Shown: positions 21,292-31,998 of the stretch, piece by piece
How the letters are laid out: each line of letters begins with the position of its first letter
Numbering within the stretch: the first letter of the stretch is position 1
Source of the DNA: Odiellus spinosus
Lineage: Eukaryota; Arthropoda; Arachnida; Opiliones; Phalangiidae
Direction: 5' to 3'
Assembly: GCA_963920705.1 (NCBI GenBank)
Contig: OY987232.1
Coordinates: 10,443,318-10,507,317 of the forward strand
Length of the DNA stretch: 64,000 nucleotides
Program-made: the position numbers and the translations under genes
The notes under the pieces: generated by a model
Told to the model about the DNA's origin: nothing
The model's input: only the letters and a program-made list of their open reading frames with translations
Database searches by the model: none

Positions 21292-24200
21292 GTAATTAAA
21301 ACGAAAAAACCAATCAAGTCAAATCATATTTTTTGCGCACTTTTTTCAATTTTATTCCCCGAGTCCCTGGCAGGTCGTAGTCTCAAATTTTAGGGCGTCA
21401 AAGTGGCTAAGGCTTAGGGAAAACCAATAATACGTATATTGTTTCTCTCGTGAAAAAGCGTTTAAAGAAACTAGGAAGTTTGGGTTCGAGAATTTAGAAT
21501 TAAAGGGAGACTGAAGAAAATCCTGTGTAAAAAGCGATAACTTAAGTACTTTTAAATTTTCAACTTAGTACAGGTTGACTACCATTTTGAATCAAGCTCT
21601 CAGGTTAAGGGGAGGCGAACCAATCAAATCTCGTCTTCTTATTCCAATAGTATAAGGGGCAGTTCCCAAAAGATGGCGCCACATTTCCCACAAAAATCGA
21701 TATCAATTCGAGAAAAAGTATTCGGAGACTGTGGCGAAATCTAACAAAACACGTTAAGACTTTCCCATTAACAATGATGGCGGACAGTTTAAATATGTCA
21801 GGGGGTAAAATGCTAGTTTTATACGTTAATTTCAATAAAATTAAGTAAAATAGAACTATTTCAAAGGCAGCAAAGAGTTATTTAGATGAATCACCATTTT
21901 ATTATCAAAATAAAGCTTCAGTCTCCCTTTAAATTGTTTTTAGGGTGAAATAAAAATCGATCTCCTTTTGTGTCCAAAAGTGTTTCCAAATAATGGTAGT
22001 TTAGATGTTTTGGAAATAATTAAATAGCCAATCAAAGAACAGCATTAGTCACGTGAGCTTAAGACGTAATAAAAAGGAAACTAAGATCAACTTACTAGTT
22101 AAGGTGGTAATCAAATTTTAAAAGTGAACAAATTAATATCTTTTCATAATTGCGTTAAAAAATGGACTCAGCAATTATATATTAGCTAATAATATTCAAA
22201 TTTCCAAATGCACTAATAAATAATTATTAATCCAAAGTGAACTATTGAATACCTTTCTTGTAATTGTGTAACCAAAAAATGAATTAGTTAATGGCAGTGG
22301 TGTGTATAATTTATTAATAAGCTAAAATTAATCAAATTTAAAAAAGCACTAATGAATATCTTTTTATAATTGTGTAACCAATGGATTCTGCAGCTTGTGT
22401 GTATAATCTATTTATTGGTTAATAATTATCTAATATTATAGTTGAACTAATAAATATATTTTAATAATTGTGTAACCAATGGATTCTGCAGTGGGTAATT
22501 ATAATTTATTTCTTTGTAAAAAAAACAGAACTATAAAAGCTAAGTAATAAATAAATTTATGATAAATGTGTAACCAATGCATTCTGCAGCTAGTATAATT
22601 TATTTATGGATTAAAAATAACCTAATTTAAAACTAATGAATTCCTTTTCATAATTGCGTAACAAATGAATTCTACAGAAGGTAAGTTTAAATTATTTATT
22701 GGATAATAATAATCTAATTTCAAAAGTGAACAAACAAGTTCTAAACCGTTTCATAATTGTATCGTCTACTTTTCTTTAGCTGAGAATAAGTACATTTTGT
22801 GAATTACGGTTTCCGCTAGTGCTCGGAATTTGTATAACGTTTATTAATTGGATAGATTTACAGTCCCTAAATCTGAACGCTTCTAATTCTGAACACTTTC
22901 GTTTAAAAATGTATAACTTAATTTTGGTTGGGTCTACTTAACAATGGAAGGGCTCATTTTGTAGATTAAGAATGGGGCTATTTGTGAAACGCGACTTCAA
23001 CACTCTAGGAAAATACCTGGAGAAGATACGATCCTAATTAGCCAACCACGATAATTAGCCGAATTAATTAGACCCTTTTAAGGGGATGTTTCCCTTTACG
23101 GTCCGGGAAATAAGGTTTTACGAGCTTCGGAAAAATCCCAGTCTTACACGCTCGATCTCGTCGTAAAGTTTGAGTTTCCCGCTACAAAATAAACTTATCA
23201 AACCCAGAATTCGGCCACAAACTCTTCGCGGAAACGTAATTTCAAAATATGTCTATATGAAAAACTCCAAAATTTGCTAAAGGAACCACTTCCCCGCCTC
23301 GACGAATCGAGAAACGAGTGTCACCAATGGATTCCTTGGCCGAATTTAACAGGTATCAGGCGAAATTAGCTTGATCAAGCCCGTATTTGCGAAGTTATTT
23401 ATGATTTCCTTCCAAATTAAGATTCTTTTATTTGTACTATGCCAAAGCAAAGCAAATTTTTTAAATATTCCATAACTTCGCAAATACTGGCACGATCGCG
23501 CTAATTCCACCTTTGGTGGTGACACTCATTTCTCGATTGGAGGTGCGCGAGTGGTTCCTTTTGCAAATTTGGGATGTTTTTTATATGTTATAAGATCATC
23601 GACAAACTACTACCAGGACTTGTAATGTTATACTAAGCCCCCATAGAGAAAAGTTCTCTTAAGTGCCGCGGTTATGGATGAGAGCGCCACCGTGCGTTAT
23701 CGAATGGAGTCATATATGTAGTACAAGATACTCTTCACTTCGCTCGCGAAGACCTTCAAGACTTTTACGGGGGAACGGGCCTTCCGCGTTAAAAAGCCTA
23801 GGCGCGCTCCCGGCGCTCGTGCTTATTCCGTTCCGCGTAAGCCTATCGGCCGGCGATCAACGACTACGGAGAGCGGTGACGCTCTCTCCTCTCTCTTAGC
23901 CGTCGTTTTTCGTGGAGACGGGCGACGCCGCAACAGCGGCCAAGCTTAGGCGGAACGGAATAAGCCTAGGCTTACTAACGGTTTTCGTCTTTACGATCTA
24001 AAACGGGCGATGATTTCGACCCCTGCCTCGGCGAAGAATATATTTCGCGAACCTTATTCAACGTTGGTTTAACACGCACATAAATAATGAAGATATTAAG
24101 GTCAAACTTACTTTAAATAAAATAATATTGTAAATTCAATACTATTTTACCTTTCAATATCCTGATCTCCAATTCCATGGACGCCGCCATCTTGCACTAA

Positions 24201-26273
24201 ATTTTTAACTCCAATCAATGTCGCTAGAGGGGTTTTACTGCGGCGTTTTGAGACGAAGTTTTATAAGCTTACATTACTAGTCCTGGTAGTAGTTTGTCGA
24301 TGATAAGATAGTTCAGATTTAGAAGCAGGGCGGTGTTCAGAATAATTGGAATCGGGGCGTTCAGAATTAGAATCGTTCGTTCAGAAATAGAAGCCGCCAC
24401 TGCCGTCTTTCAAACCGCGTCCGCGTCAAAAGTAGGCGTCATGGAATGATGAAAACTAGCGCAAAGGGTCCGCGACAATTCAAACATGATATCAGATACT
24501 TAACTTCGTCGCAATCGAGATATCAGATTTCTTAAAAAGCGTTCAGAGGTAGGTGACCCTACCCAATTCGAGTAACTTGTTGATAGATGAACCCAGCAAC
24601 AAGATGGGCAAGTTAATAGCCCATCGTATATTAGCAGCATTGGAAGCGGTGCCGGTCAGTGGCTTTGGGGCAGATGTTATATATATTAAATTCGAGTTTA
24701 TATTTCAAACTTGGCTCGGACGTCTGGGGGATAAGAGACGATGACGTTTTTCGTCCTCTTACACGACGCCGACGCCACTAGGGGGTGGAGGTCTAGCTAA
24801 AAATAGGAGTAACTTAAGTTAATTTTTATTCGATTCCGAGCACTAGTTTCTGCAGTGGTTTGGCATAGTTAATTTTTTAGATAATAATATTGAAATTTTA
24901 AAAACTGTAAACACATGGATTCTGCAGGTCGTAAGTATAATTTATTTAAAGATTATTAATAATATGATTTTAAACGTGAACTAATGAACATCTTTTCATA
25001 ATTGTGTAACCAATGAATTCTGCAGTTGGTAAGTATAATTTATTTATGGATTTATAAAAATATAATTTAAAACGGGAACTAATGAATACATTTTGAAATT
25101 ATGAAACCAATGGATCTGCAGTTCGTAAGTATAATTTATTTATGGATTAATAATAATATAATTTTAAACGTGAACTAATGAATACCTTTTCATCATTATG
25201 TAACCTATGGATTCTGCAGTTTGTAAGTATAATTTATTTATGGATTAATAATAATATAATTTAAAACGTGAACTAATGAATACCTTTTCATCATTATGTA
25301 ACCTATGGATTCTGCAGTTTGCAAGTATAATTTATTTATGGATTAATAATAATATAATTTTAAACGTGAACTAATGAATACCTTTTCATCATTATGTAAC
25401 CAATGGATTCTTCAGTTCGTAAGTATAATCATAAGCCTATTAATTCTTCACCCGTAAGTTTGAGTTTTCCATAGACCCCTTCGTATTCTGCACTAAACAG
25501 AGATAGAAATTTGAAGCTCTACGCCACCTCGCGGAAAAACCTAGTTAATTCTCCCCACCCCCTACCCCGCGTCATTCCTCTTGAGAGGAAACGGGATGTC
25601 CCAGCGTGCATTGGGAGAGTTTCGAGCTACCACCACTAGATGGATTTGAGTCGCGAGATTGGCCAGTCATAAGCTTAACGTTAAAACGACTCTCGTTTCT
25701 AACTTACGGGTGAATTGATAAGCTTATGGTATAATGTATTTATGGATTAATAATAATATAATTTTAAATGTGAACTAATGAATACCTTTTCATAATTGTG
25801 TAACCAATGGACCTGCAGTTCGTAAGTATAATTTATTTATGGATTAATAATAATATTATTTTAAACGTGAACTAATGAATGACTTTTCATAATTGCGTAA
25901 CCAATGGATTCTGCAGCTGGTAATTATAATTTATTCATGGATTAAGTATAATTTTTTTGGTTAAAACTAGAAACGCATTCTCTACTAATTAAATGGAAAA
26001 TGCAAGTTTTCCTATCAATTCCTCCTAATCAATTAAATAGGCCATAAGGTAGAAAACTATTCTAGCTTGGAAAGTAGGCTGGAATCTACAGTGAGTTTGA
26101 AACCTCGTCGTTAACCAGTTTATGGCGAATCACTCTTCATATACTCTTGATATTAATGATTGCTTTTATTAGAGAAATGATTCAATTTTGAATGATCTTT
26201 GTATTATGAGAAAACTGAAAACCTAAAGTGGAGTTACGACTAAAAAATCTGTAATTTTGCAGGAAAAAAGTAA
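21198..26273 (+). CDS. Candidate microexon gene U3
   Basis: Inferred paralogue of U2: leader exon 21198-21291, degenerate early units around 22140-22790, a regular set at 24928-25919, and the terminal acceptor at 26262 with phase-1 stop (NGA AAA AAG TAA) at 26271-26273. Intact cores are CTT, TGG, CTA, AAG, GTC, TTG, TTC, TTT, TTT, TTC, TTC and CTG. In phase 1 the 3' set reads hydrophobic residues (L, V, L, F, F, L, P) rather than glycine, so the two paralogues would make different peptides. Several units have a lost AG or GT and large insertions separate the two sub-arrays, so U3 may be a pseudogene. No known family recognised. Confidence 0.35.
21504..21928. mobile_element. TTAA-flanked MITE, second subfamily
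   Basis: Ends AGGGAGACTGAAG...CTTCAGTCTCCCT with TTAA at 21500-21503 and 21929-21932, 425 bp. It shares AGGGAGA ends with the 18057 element. The 76-codon minus-strand frame inside (21605-21835) has no recognisable motif. Confidence 0.9.
22394..22785 (+). repeat. U3 array, 5' part (degenerate)
   Basis: Cores: CTT 22394 (donor GTGTGT), TGG 22492 (GTAATT), CTA 22590 (GTATAA), AAG 22678 (GTAAGT), and CTGAGA 22780, whose donor GT has become AT. The last is the homologue of U2 CTGGCG at 9173 (shared ATCGTCTACT before it), which fixes the alignment of the two arrays. Two still more decayed units lie at about 22175 and 22295. Confidence 0.75.
22790..23259. other. No gene seen; repeat-derived spacer
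   Basis: Interrupts the U3 array. Contains AAATCTGAACGCTTCTAATTC, which recurs inverted and tandemly at 24310-24400 (GTTCAGAATTAGAATCG). Confidence 0.5.
23260..23580. mobile_element. MITE with AAAAACTCC ends
   Basis: Inverted ends AAAAACTCCAAAATTTGC and GCAAATTTGGGATGTTTT, extended by GGAACCAC/GTGGTTCC, and flanked by CTATATG/TTATATG (23253-23259 and 23581-23587; 6 of 7 bases match). Confidence 0.7.
23597..24302. mobile_element. Non-autonomous element family 4, 7-bp target duplication
   Basis: 706 bp, ends CATCGACAAACTACTACCAG / CTGGTAGTAGTTTGTCGATG, flanked by ATAAGAT at 23590-23596 and 24303-24309. The interior is GC-rich with an imperfect internal palindrome around TTATTCCGTTCCGC. A 78-codon frame (23663-23899) inside shows no motif. 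Confidence 0.92.
24303..24840. other. No gene seen
   Basis: Contains three GTTCAGAA repeats (24330-24385) and a dispersed repeat at 24740-24815 (GACGACGTTTTTCG-like, ACGACGCCGACGCC, GGTCTAGCTAAAAA) that recurs at 40725-40830. Confidence 0.5.
24928..25919 (+). repeat. U3 array, 3' part
   Basis: Cores: GTC 24928, TTG 25026, TTC 25122, TTT 25220, TTT 25318 (donor GCAAGT), TTC 25416, TTC 25819, CTG 25917 (donor GTAATT). Units are about 97 bp and of one class only (GTAAGTATAATTTATTTATGG), unlike the alternating U2 dimer. The 25416-25819 interval is enlarged by the 25430-25728 insertion. An older unit at 24855 has lost its donor. Confidence 0.85.
25430..25728. mobile_element. Non-autonomous element family 5, 7-bp target duplication
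   Basis: 299 bp, ends CATAAGCCTATTAATTCTTC / GAATTGATAAGCTTATG, flanked by GTATAAT at 25423-25429 and 25729-25735. Inserted 4 nt after a microexon donor; neighbouring units show the empty site GTAAGTATAATTTATT. Confidence 0.93.
25920..26262 (+). other. U3 last-intron region
   Basis: Begins CTAGAAACGCATTCTCT at 25968 as in U1 and U2, and carries an internally deleted relic of the TTAA MITE (TTAAATGGAAAATGCAAG). Much shorter than the equivalents in U1 and U2. Confidence 0.55.
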
Positions 26274-26540
26274 ACGGTCTTCAGCCGCGTGGAATCATCA
26301 ACCTTGCACATGGGTACAAGATATATTTACTGGAGACGCCACGATGATTCCACATCTTTATTTCGCACCTTTTATGAAATTAAATATAATATTAAGGGAT
26401 AACTTGTTAAAGGAATTTTCCTCCTAGTTTCTCCTTTCGACTAAAACTTTAAGGCAAATTATTAATGTAGACGCTGTCGGTTAACTAAAGCCACTTTTGA
26501 TTGTATCCCAAATAAAGAGAAAGCTAATATTGTATTATAA
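26263..26540 (+). other. Candidate terminal exon / 3' UTR of U3
   Basis: Acceptor TAATTTTGCAG ends 26262. Phase 1 reads NGA AAA AAG TAA. AATAAA at 26511-26516 is a canonical poly(A) signal 240 nt downstream of the stop. In frame 0 the exon is open for about 50 codons, as in U1, but U2 breaks that frame. Confidence 0.45.
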
Positions 26541-27218
26541 TACCATTAATGTTATTATAATATTAAATCAGAAATAAGAAAACTATATATTGTATCATTA
26601 TTAATTACTATAAAGCGAGGGAAAAACAGTACGATGAGATATTTAAATATTTAAAAAATCTGGGAAATTGAGAAATTAACGGAAGCGTATTACTTAGAAT
26701 GTTATTAATCGCCTTTTAAATATTCGAAGCAATTTAAAAGTAATGTCGAGCAATTATTAACTTACACTATAAGAAATTCACCGTAACTATTAGTGCCTAA
26801 TAATAATATTATTACGTCACCTATGATAAAAAATATATTAATTAAAAACCCAGTTGGGCTTCCCATCTAGAAGAAAAAGATATATGTGGCAGATATTAAG
26901 TAGCATGAATAATAGATTTATCACAAGAATATGGAAGAGCTATACCTTTGTCCGCGCGCTAGTCTCAAGCGGATGTAGCCTACGGAGGTCACTTCAGAAT
27001 TATAGATAATTATAGGTATTATAGGTGGTCTGGGAGCCCTGGCTTTACTGTCTACACTGGAAATACCCAGCCATAAATGTATTTATAGGATTTTATTATC
27101 CAAAATTTTGGATTATGCAGGATAAAAATTAGCTTTTATTTGAGAATATTAAAATTATTTCAAATAAATGATTTTATACCACATATTTAAAGTTATAAAA
27201 AACGCGGCTCATTCGAAT
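26541..27218. other. No gene seen
   Basis: AT-rich spacer downstream of U3. No repeat shared with other parts of the window was noticed. Confidence 0.6.
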
Positions 27219-27655
27219 TAATTTCTAGTTTAATATTTGATTGTAATTTTTTTCACTAGTGGATTATGCCGATTTAAACAATATGGAATCGATAAAACCA
27301 AGAATACAGTCAGGTTCCATAAGAATGTGGGAGGGCCGCAATTCAATAACCATCCTCCCAAACTTTGTAGCAAAAGTTCGTCCGCTTCGAATCGAATTTT
27401 CAAGTAAATCGCTCCTGACATTATATTATTAACCCGCGCCACTAACGACTTTGACATAATATTTTGGGTATTGAAAATGGAGCCGACCGAAAAAAGATCT
27501 AAGCGTACAAATGTTGCGAAAATTGCGGACGAACTTTTGTTACAAAGTATGGGAGGATGGTGCCAGAGGCTAAAGCTATGCTCCCATATTCTTATGGAAC
27601 CTGAATTCATTCTTGATAAAACAAATCACTTTAATTGTAATTAAGTTGCATTCTA
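27219..27655. mobile_element. Relic TTAA-type MITE (right arm), split by an insertion
   Basis: Diverged copy of 18365-18475 (CTAGTTTAATATTTG, GGAATCGATAAAA, AAATCACTT, GTTGCATTCTACCCT), interrupted by the 27299-27615 element. Confidence 0.75.
27299..27615. mobile_element. Non-autonomous element family 2, copy 1, 7-bp target duplication
   Basis: 317 bp, ends CAAGAATACAGTCAGGTTCC / GGAACCTGAATTCATTCTTG, flanked by ATAAAAC at 27292-27298 and 27616-27622. A second copy lies at 61171 in opposite orientation. The 126-codon minus frame across it is not a gene. Confidence 0.95.
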
Positions 27656-27940
27656 CCCTAGTTAAGAAAGTTTAAAATGAAAATGTCAAAAATATATATT
27701 AGCAATAAATATTATTCCATAAAAGTAAACAACGCCCCGTAGCTTAATACTATCAAGTGATTTGGATTCTTCTTCGATATTTTGATTCGGGAGAGGGACG
27801 TAATATAGGCGGGCCACGCTTGGCTATATTGTCTTCCCTCCAACTCCCCAATAAGGGCGCTTCCAATTTCACTGTTTACGCCGTCTGCGGCCGCTAGAGT
27901 GTCTCGAATCAGAATCTGCCGGTACATTAGCCACTATTTT
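27656..27940. other. No gene seen
   Basis: Spacer between two mobile elements; one short minus-strand frame (27712-27927) shows no motif. Confidence 0.5.
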
Positions 27941-28277
27941 CAGAAGCCGATGAAACCTTCCTTTGAAGTCTACTACTCTAATGTTCCATATAGCGCGCTT
28001 CTCTGAATGGGTAAAATTCTCAATTTTACGAGATCGGAGGGGTCCTACTTCATACTCCCTGTCTACGGAAAATTGGAAATTCTCTCTCTCCAAAAACGAT
28101 GACGTTTTTTTGACGAGCTCCAAGGCTGCTGGAGATATTCGCTCGACGAATTCCCGCTCCGAAAATATTTACCGTTAGGAGGCGTACGAATCGCGCTTTT
28201 TGAAACTAACCCATACAGAGAGGGGTAGACAAGACCAGGGAGTAATAGACTTCAAAGGAGGGTTTCATCGGCTTCTG
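27941..28277. mobile_element. MITE family 1, copy F
   Basis: CAGAAGCCGATGAAACC ... CATCGGCTTCTG. It is followed at 28278-28492 by the same flank that follows copy A, so the pair moved together. Confidence 0.9.
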
Positions 28278-28492
28278 ATATATAAAATAAAACGACGAAA
28301 CTAAGATTATAAATCATCTTTTTATTCGTTGTCATATTCACAAAAAGCAATTAAGTTTTGTTATCGATGTACTTATGAAGAAGCGAAGTAATGAGATTAT
28401 AATTGCTTTCATACGCAGAGTATACGTCAACGTTTCTTAATTCTTTTAACTTTGACATTTAATTATAATTGCAAATGTACTACATAACAAGT
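28278..28492 (+). repeat. Partial copy of the U2 5' flank
   Basis: Matches 7530-7737 (AAATCATCTTTTTATTCG, CATACGCAGAGTATACGTCAA) and then stops abruptly at ACATAACAAG. Confidence 0.85.
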
Positions 28493-29596
28493 TGGGAAAT
28501 CAAAATATAACCTCCCCGACCCCGACGTCAAGGTAAAATAATCTAACCTAACCTTACCTAAATTAAAAAATTACAAGAAATGTAGAGTATTGGAAGAGTA
28601 GAAGAAACAACATGCATTTCAATCACACTTCTCTATTTCCTCTATTTCCCCATCTAGGTTACGGAGTATAAGTATTTTCCCTTAACCTCAAGGATTCAGA
28701 GAATGCAAAAAGAGTGTCCTGCGTTACCCATAATTATATGCGGCAGGTCGTAGATTTTTAATATACACAGCAAATGAAATGTCCTACGTTACCCGTAATT
28801 ATATGCGGCAGGGCGTAGATTTGTTAATAGACACACCAAATTAAATGTTTATTTTCAAAGTAAATATGTAAAATACAAGTGCTTGTAATATAAATTAATA
28901 CTTGATTAATTAAAATCAAGTATAAATTAATACTTGATACTGTGTGATTATCTTTGATAATCCACTGATTTGATAAAGACGAAGGATATAGTCTGGGATG
29001 GCAAGGAAGACAAGGAATTAAAACGACTAAGATATGGTAGAAAGTTCCTCTTGGACAAACCAAGAAATATTCTAGACTGAATGTTCCATTTACAACCCAT
29101 TGTCGGTAGATGATTGGCAATTACTTCCGGTACAGTTTTCGTCTGAAATTCTTGTTTTGACGTGCTAATAGAGGACCATTACTGATATTTTCATCATACG
29201 AGAGATCCCAGTCATTGGAAGAATCCAAGGATGGAGCTGGTCGAGACGTTATTTTCCCAACCGGCTGACAAGACGTTAGTTTCCACTCCTATGCTAAAAA
29301 AAAAACTTAATGACTGAAAGTAGACTAATTTCCATACCATTAGCATTTATACTTCAATAGCTCCTTTTATGTTTAGAATAACGAGGCCTATGAAGAACTG
29401 TCGAGCTTTTACTGACTGTAGGTATCTCATATTTCGAGTCCGAAAACACTCACTGCTTGCATTTTTCAATTCTTCGTAGGCAGGCCGTCTCTGTTGATAA
29501 ATGAAAGCCGTCTCGCTGCTCTGTTGACTTCAAATGGTGATGACACTCTGCGCTGTCTGATTTTCTCACTTAAGTCATTATAGCTCTCTTTCGTCT
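28493..29596. other. No gene seen; two direct repeats
   Basis: 28717-28785 and 28786-28856 are a tandem pair (TAATTATATGCGGCAGG, CGTAGATTT). The minus-strand 98-codon frame at 28824-29120 has no motif and runs through AT-rich repeat sequence. Confidence 0.55.
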
Positions 29597-30345
29597 GGTC
29601 TCGTCTCGTCTTGTCTCGTCTTGTCTCGTCTTGTCTCGTCTTGTCTCGTCTTGTCTCGTCTTGTCTCGTCTTGTCTCGTCTTGTCTCGTCTTGTCTCGTC
29701 TTGTCTCGTCTTGTCTCGTCTTGTCTCGTCTTGTCTCGTCTTGTCTCGTCTTGTCTCGTCTTGTCTCGTATTGTCTCGTATTGTCTCGTATTGTCTCGTA
29801 TTGTCTCGTATTGTCTCGTATTGTCTCGTATTGTCTCGTATTGTCTCGTATTGTCTCGTATTGTCTCGTATTGTCTCGTATTGTCTCGTATTGTCTCGTA
29901 TTGTCTCGTATTGTCTCGTATTGTCTCGTATTGTCTCGTATTGTCTCGTATTGTCTCGTATTGTCTCGTATTGTCTCGTATTGTCTCGTATTGTCTCGTA
30001 TTGTCTCGTATTGTCTCGTATTGTCTCGTATTGTCTCGTATTGTCTCGTATTGTCTCGTATTGTCTCGTATTGTCTCGTATTGTCTCGTATTGTCTCGTA
30101 TTGTCTCGTATTGTCTCGTATTGTCTCGTATTGTCTCGTATTGTCTCGTATTGTCTCGTATTGTCTCGTATTGTCTCGTATTGTCTCGTATTGTCTCGTA
30201 TTGTCTCGTATTGTCTCGTATTGTCTCGTATTGTCTCGTATTGTCTCGTATTGTCTCGTATTGTCTCGTATTGTCTCGTATTGTCTCGTATTGTCTCGTA
30301 TTGTCTCGTATTGTCTCGTATTGTCTCGTATTGTCTCGTATTGTC
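29597..30345. repeat. Decamer microsatellite in two blocks
   Basis: 29600-29768 is about 17 copies of TCTCGTCTTG; 29769-30345 is about 58 copies of TTGTCTCGTA, nearly without variation. Both are paired pentamers of the form TNGTC. Because the period is 10, all three frames on both strands stay open and give artificial repeat proteins. Confidence 0.98.
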
Positions 30346-30353
30346 TTGTCGCC

Positions 30354-30910
30354 TGGTCTGGTCTGGTCTGGTCTGGTCTGGTCTGGTCTGGTCTGGTCTG
30401 GTCTGGTCTGGTCTGGTCTGGTCTGGTCTGGTCTGGTCTGGTCTGGTCTGGTCTGGTCTGGTCTGGTCTGGTCTGGTCTGGTCTGGTCTGGTCTGGTCTG
30501 GTCTGGTCTGGTCTGGTCTGGTCTGGTCTGGTCTGGTCTGGTCTGGTCTGGTCTGGTCTGGTCTGGTCTGGTCTGGTCTGGTCTGGTCTGGTCTGGTCTG
30601 GTCTGGTCTGGTCTGGTCTGGTCTGGTCTGGTCTGGTCTGGTCTGGTCTGGTCTGGTCTGGTCTGGTCTGGTCTGGTCTGGTCTGGTCTGGTCTGGTCTG
30701 GTCTGGTCTGGTCTGGTCTGGTCTGGTCTGGTCTGGTCTGGTCTGGTCTGGTCTGGTCTGGTCTGGTCTGGTCTGGTCTGGTCTGGTCTGGTCTGGTCTG
30801 GTCTGGTCTGGTCTGGTCTGGTCTGGTCTGGTCTGGTCTGGTCTGGTCTGGTCTGGTCTGGTCTGGTCTGGTCTGGTCTGGTCTGGTCTGGTCTGGTCTG
30901 GTCTGGTCTG
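30354..30910. repeat. Pentamer microsatellite (CTGGT)n, about 111 copies
   Basis: An uninterrupted TGGTC run with no variant noticed, joined to the preceding array by TTGTCTTGTCGCCTGG. The complementary strand is GACCA, purine-rich with asymmetric GC skew. Confidence 0.98.
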
Positions 30911-31162
30911 CCAACGAAGATCACTGTACACGGCTGGTTTGATTATGAAAATAATCGGAAATGTTTCTTGGTTTTATAGTGGAGAAAAATGAAGCCTATT
31001 TTTTTCAGCATCAGATGTCCATTTTTTATTCAAAATTGTTGTTTTTTAAACACGGGAAACCTATTGTACTTCTGTCCAAGGAGAGTTTTCACGACTATAA
31101 TTTTTCTTAAGAGGTTTAACATTTTGTATCAATCCGCCTCAGCTTTAAGTCTTATATCGTTT
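30911..31162. other. No gene seen
   Basis: Flank of the microsatellite. 31065-31147 recurs inverted at 44775-44850 (TTCTTAAGAGGTTTAACAT). Confidence 0.5.
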
Positions 31163-31370
31163 CTATTTTGAATGCCCGTGTAAACGTACCTTTATTTAGG
31201 TTCTTCAATCCACCCCAAGTTTGCAGAAAGCCTTAGCCTATACAACCCGTTATACCTTTGCTTTTTGGACTAAATGATATATGGAAAACAGCTTACGGTG
31301 TGCTGCCAACTCAAACTGATATTAAACGGTCACATTTCTATAAATTTTTGGACATTGTGTAATGTTCTTA
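31163..31370 (+). repeat. Dispersed LTR-like repeat, copy 1
   Basis: Contains TTCAATCCACCCCAAGTTTG, CCGTTATACCTTT and GTGCTGCCAACTCAA, all shared with 36755-36930 and with 43975-44155 (inverted). No open frame. Possibly a solo LTR or a piece of one. Confidence 0.8.
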
Positions 31371-31998
31371 CAGAGACATAATAGATTTAATAAGCCACAT
31401 TTCTAAGTAATGCGATTTAAATTCAATCGCCTCAGTTTATTCGAGTACTATACCCAAAAGATCGTGAGAAAGGGCCTCTTAACACAAAAATATAGGCGAG
31501 AAACGATTGCCCACACAATCGAAGACGACACCACCGCGCAAGTGAGAGGGTTCACCACAATTCTAAACGCTAACGTAAACCACCCATTGGAGTAGTGCAT
31601 CTATGAGTACCGAATCTGTAAATCTCGTTTATAAAGGCCGAGAAGAGATTTATTAAAGTTAAAAAACCAAATGATAAGAAAATCGTGCCTACTTTTTAAT
31701 TAGTGTGAATTTAATGGGATACTCATGATATAATAAAATTAAACGGCTGAAGAGGGATACCCGAGTATAAGAACCCATTGAATGTAATTTTCAGTTATCG
31801 AAAAAAAAAATACCATTAAAAATAAATAAATAAATAAATTTTTGTTCATCAATTTTGAAGCACTTAAAAAAGTTCGGCTAGGATTATGTTTTAACCTTTT
31901 CGTAAGCCACCTTTCTCTCTATTACTTCATACACCTTATCAATCTTTCAGTACTGAAATCTTTGCTTAACCAAGAGAAGCACTCGTACTTAATAAACT
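31371..31998. other. No gene seen; second shared block
   Basis: 31842-31990 matches 36525-36680 (TTTTGAAGCA, AGTTCGGCTA/AGCTCGGCTA, TATTACTTCATACACC), so the two dispersed repeat loci share more than one segment. Confidence 0.55.

Noticed and set aside
27230-27610. 126-codon minus-strand frame
   Set aside because: Covers a palindromic non-autonomous element with a 7-bp target duplication; no motif.
7172-28178. Recurring 60-76-codon frames such as MKPSFEVYYSN or MFSEREFVERISLAALEFVKK
   Set aside because: All lie inside MITE family 1 copies, on both strands; they recur only because the MITE recurs.
29466-30992. Six overlapping open frames of ~450 codons (TRPDQTRPD, LVSSCLVLS, WSGLVWSGL)
   Set aside because: Pentamer and decamer microsatellites keep all frames open. 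The sequence is too homogeneous and too frame-neutral to be a gene.
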